A DNA stretch of 38,594 nt from Oscillospiraceae bacterium (GTDB lineage: Bacteria > Bacillota > Clostridia > Oscillospirales > Oscillospiraceae), in the NCBI GenBank assembly GCA_017937195.1, contig JAGBEA010000031.1:1-38594 (forward strand), read 5' to 3'. The position numbers and the translations under genes were made by a program. The notes under the pieces are model-generated. The model made no database searches. It was not told where the DNA came from and saw only the letters and a program-made list of their open reading frames with translations. Shown piece after piece: positions 38,058-38,594 of this stretch (position 1 is the first letter of the stretch; each line of letters opens with the position of its first letter).

Positions 38058-38594
38058 ATGGCTGCTAAGAAAACAACATCCAAAACTGTTAGACCGTCTA
38101 ATGCCAAACTAGCCAAAACAAAATTTGTGCGACTTAAGCGAGATCAACAACTGAAAGATGAGTATGGTTCTGCATTTACTGAAGTCTACTATGGACTGAA
38201 AAAATCCTGTTCTGCAGGTGGTGATATAACTGCGACAGATTTGTTCCTTGCCCTGGATCGTAGAGTAAAAAGAAAAAAATATTTCTGTGATTTTAGAAGG
38301 GGCAAGTTGGTCTAAGAAAGTAAAAGATGGTCACTATACTTTTTATGACAAGGCGCTCGAGGATAGGAGGAAGAAGGACATGGATGCAAGCAGAAAAGCT
38401 GTTGAGAAGGAGTTCTTTACATGGCTTTCGAGTTCCTTTTCCAACGCGCAGGCTGAGCAAATAAAAATGGTTTTTTCTACGGTTAGCACCATACTCGTGC
38501 AGCGAAAAGCGATAAAGGCTCCGTTGGCGGAATGCTCAAAGATAGGACAAGTAGAAAACGCGTTGCGTCAAGTGAAGCAGTTTTTTGCAAATAA
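38058..38594 (+). pseudogene. Frameshifted (A7 tract) unknown protein, cut by window end
   Basis: From the ATG at 38058 (GGAGGAG upstream) 85 codons read a Lys-rich start (MAAKKTTSKTVRPSNAKL), then DEYGSAFTEVYYGLKKS and DLFLALDRRVKRKK, stopping at 38315. At the A7 run 38273-38279 the +1 frame continues sensibly as ISVILEGASWSKKVKDGHY, TFYDKALEDRRKKDMDASRK, EKEFFTWLSSSF and on without a stop to the window end. Removing one A restores a single frame of at least 178 codons. AGGAGG at 38365-38370 stands nine bases before an in-frame ATG at 38380, so re-initiation or a separate second gene is an alternative. Family not recognised; the position after an XRE regulator suggests an accessory system. 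Confidence 0.6.

Overview
The window looks like chromosomal DNA of an anaerobic, endospore-forming Firmicute of the Clostridia, most likely an Oscillospiraceae/Ruminococcaceae-type gut bacterium. This rests on a spoIIP gene, a rex redox repressor, a Na+-pumping decarboxylase operon, a TAXI-type TRAP transporter, sigma-A style promoters with 16-17 bp spacers, strong GGAGG ribosome sites, and purine and glycine riboswitches. The taxon is inferred from gene content and was not tested by phylogeny.

Layout. 1-139: end of an rRNA operon (5S) and its terminator. 188-811: a chloramphenicol-acetyltransferase-like gene. 855-4293 (minus): a four-gene biotin-dependent Na+-translocating decarboxylase operon (gamma, biotin carrier, beta, alpha) behind a clear promoter that contains a palindrome. 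4505-6782: sfsA, a Nudix CoA-pyrophosphatase-like gene, a 46-residue Cys/Gly-rich membrane peptide, and rex with an operator-like site in its own promoter. 6985-7258: tRNA-Arg(CCG) whose 3' half and terminator are repeated 150 bp downstream.

7874-14780 is a coherent catabolic locus. A GntR/FCD regulator is followed by a PreA-like flavin/4Fe-4S dehydrogenase, a TAXI binding lipoprotein, a fused TRAP permease, a metal-dependent amidohydrolase, a cupin and an HpcH/HpaI aldolase. The same 21-bp dyad lies in the regulator promoter and in front of the six-gene operon. The substrate is not known. 14963-16141 encodes a CARF-nuclease (DUF1887/Card1-like) protein with no CRISPR genes in view. galK, a hotdog thioesterase and a divergent IMP dehydrogenase follow.

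20149-27115 is the strangest block: a 1560-residue HD / helical-repeat / NadD-like nucleotidyltransferase / GNAT-like / PRTase-like fusion, tightly coupled to an LDH/MDH-like dehydrogenase and a flavodoxin-type reductase. I know of no described pathway with this combination, and it is my first candidate for an undescribed system. The TRAP catabolic locus and the stand-alone CARF nuclease come next.

27150-36641: spoIIP; a guanine-type riboswitch in front of guanine deaminase; a 68-residue tail-anchored-like peptide; a polysaccharide deacetylase with Ig-like repeats; two nucleoside/nucleotide-kinase-like proteins; an MBL-fold hydrolase; a rhomboid protease; and a glycine riboswitch plus terminator in front of a Na+/alanine-glycine symporter. 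36786-36861 is tRNA-Ala(GGC). The DNA after it is visibly AT-richer, with fragmented or frameshifted genes and an XRE regulator, and looks like the edge of a decaying integrated element that runs off the window end.
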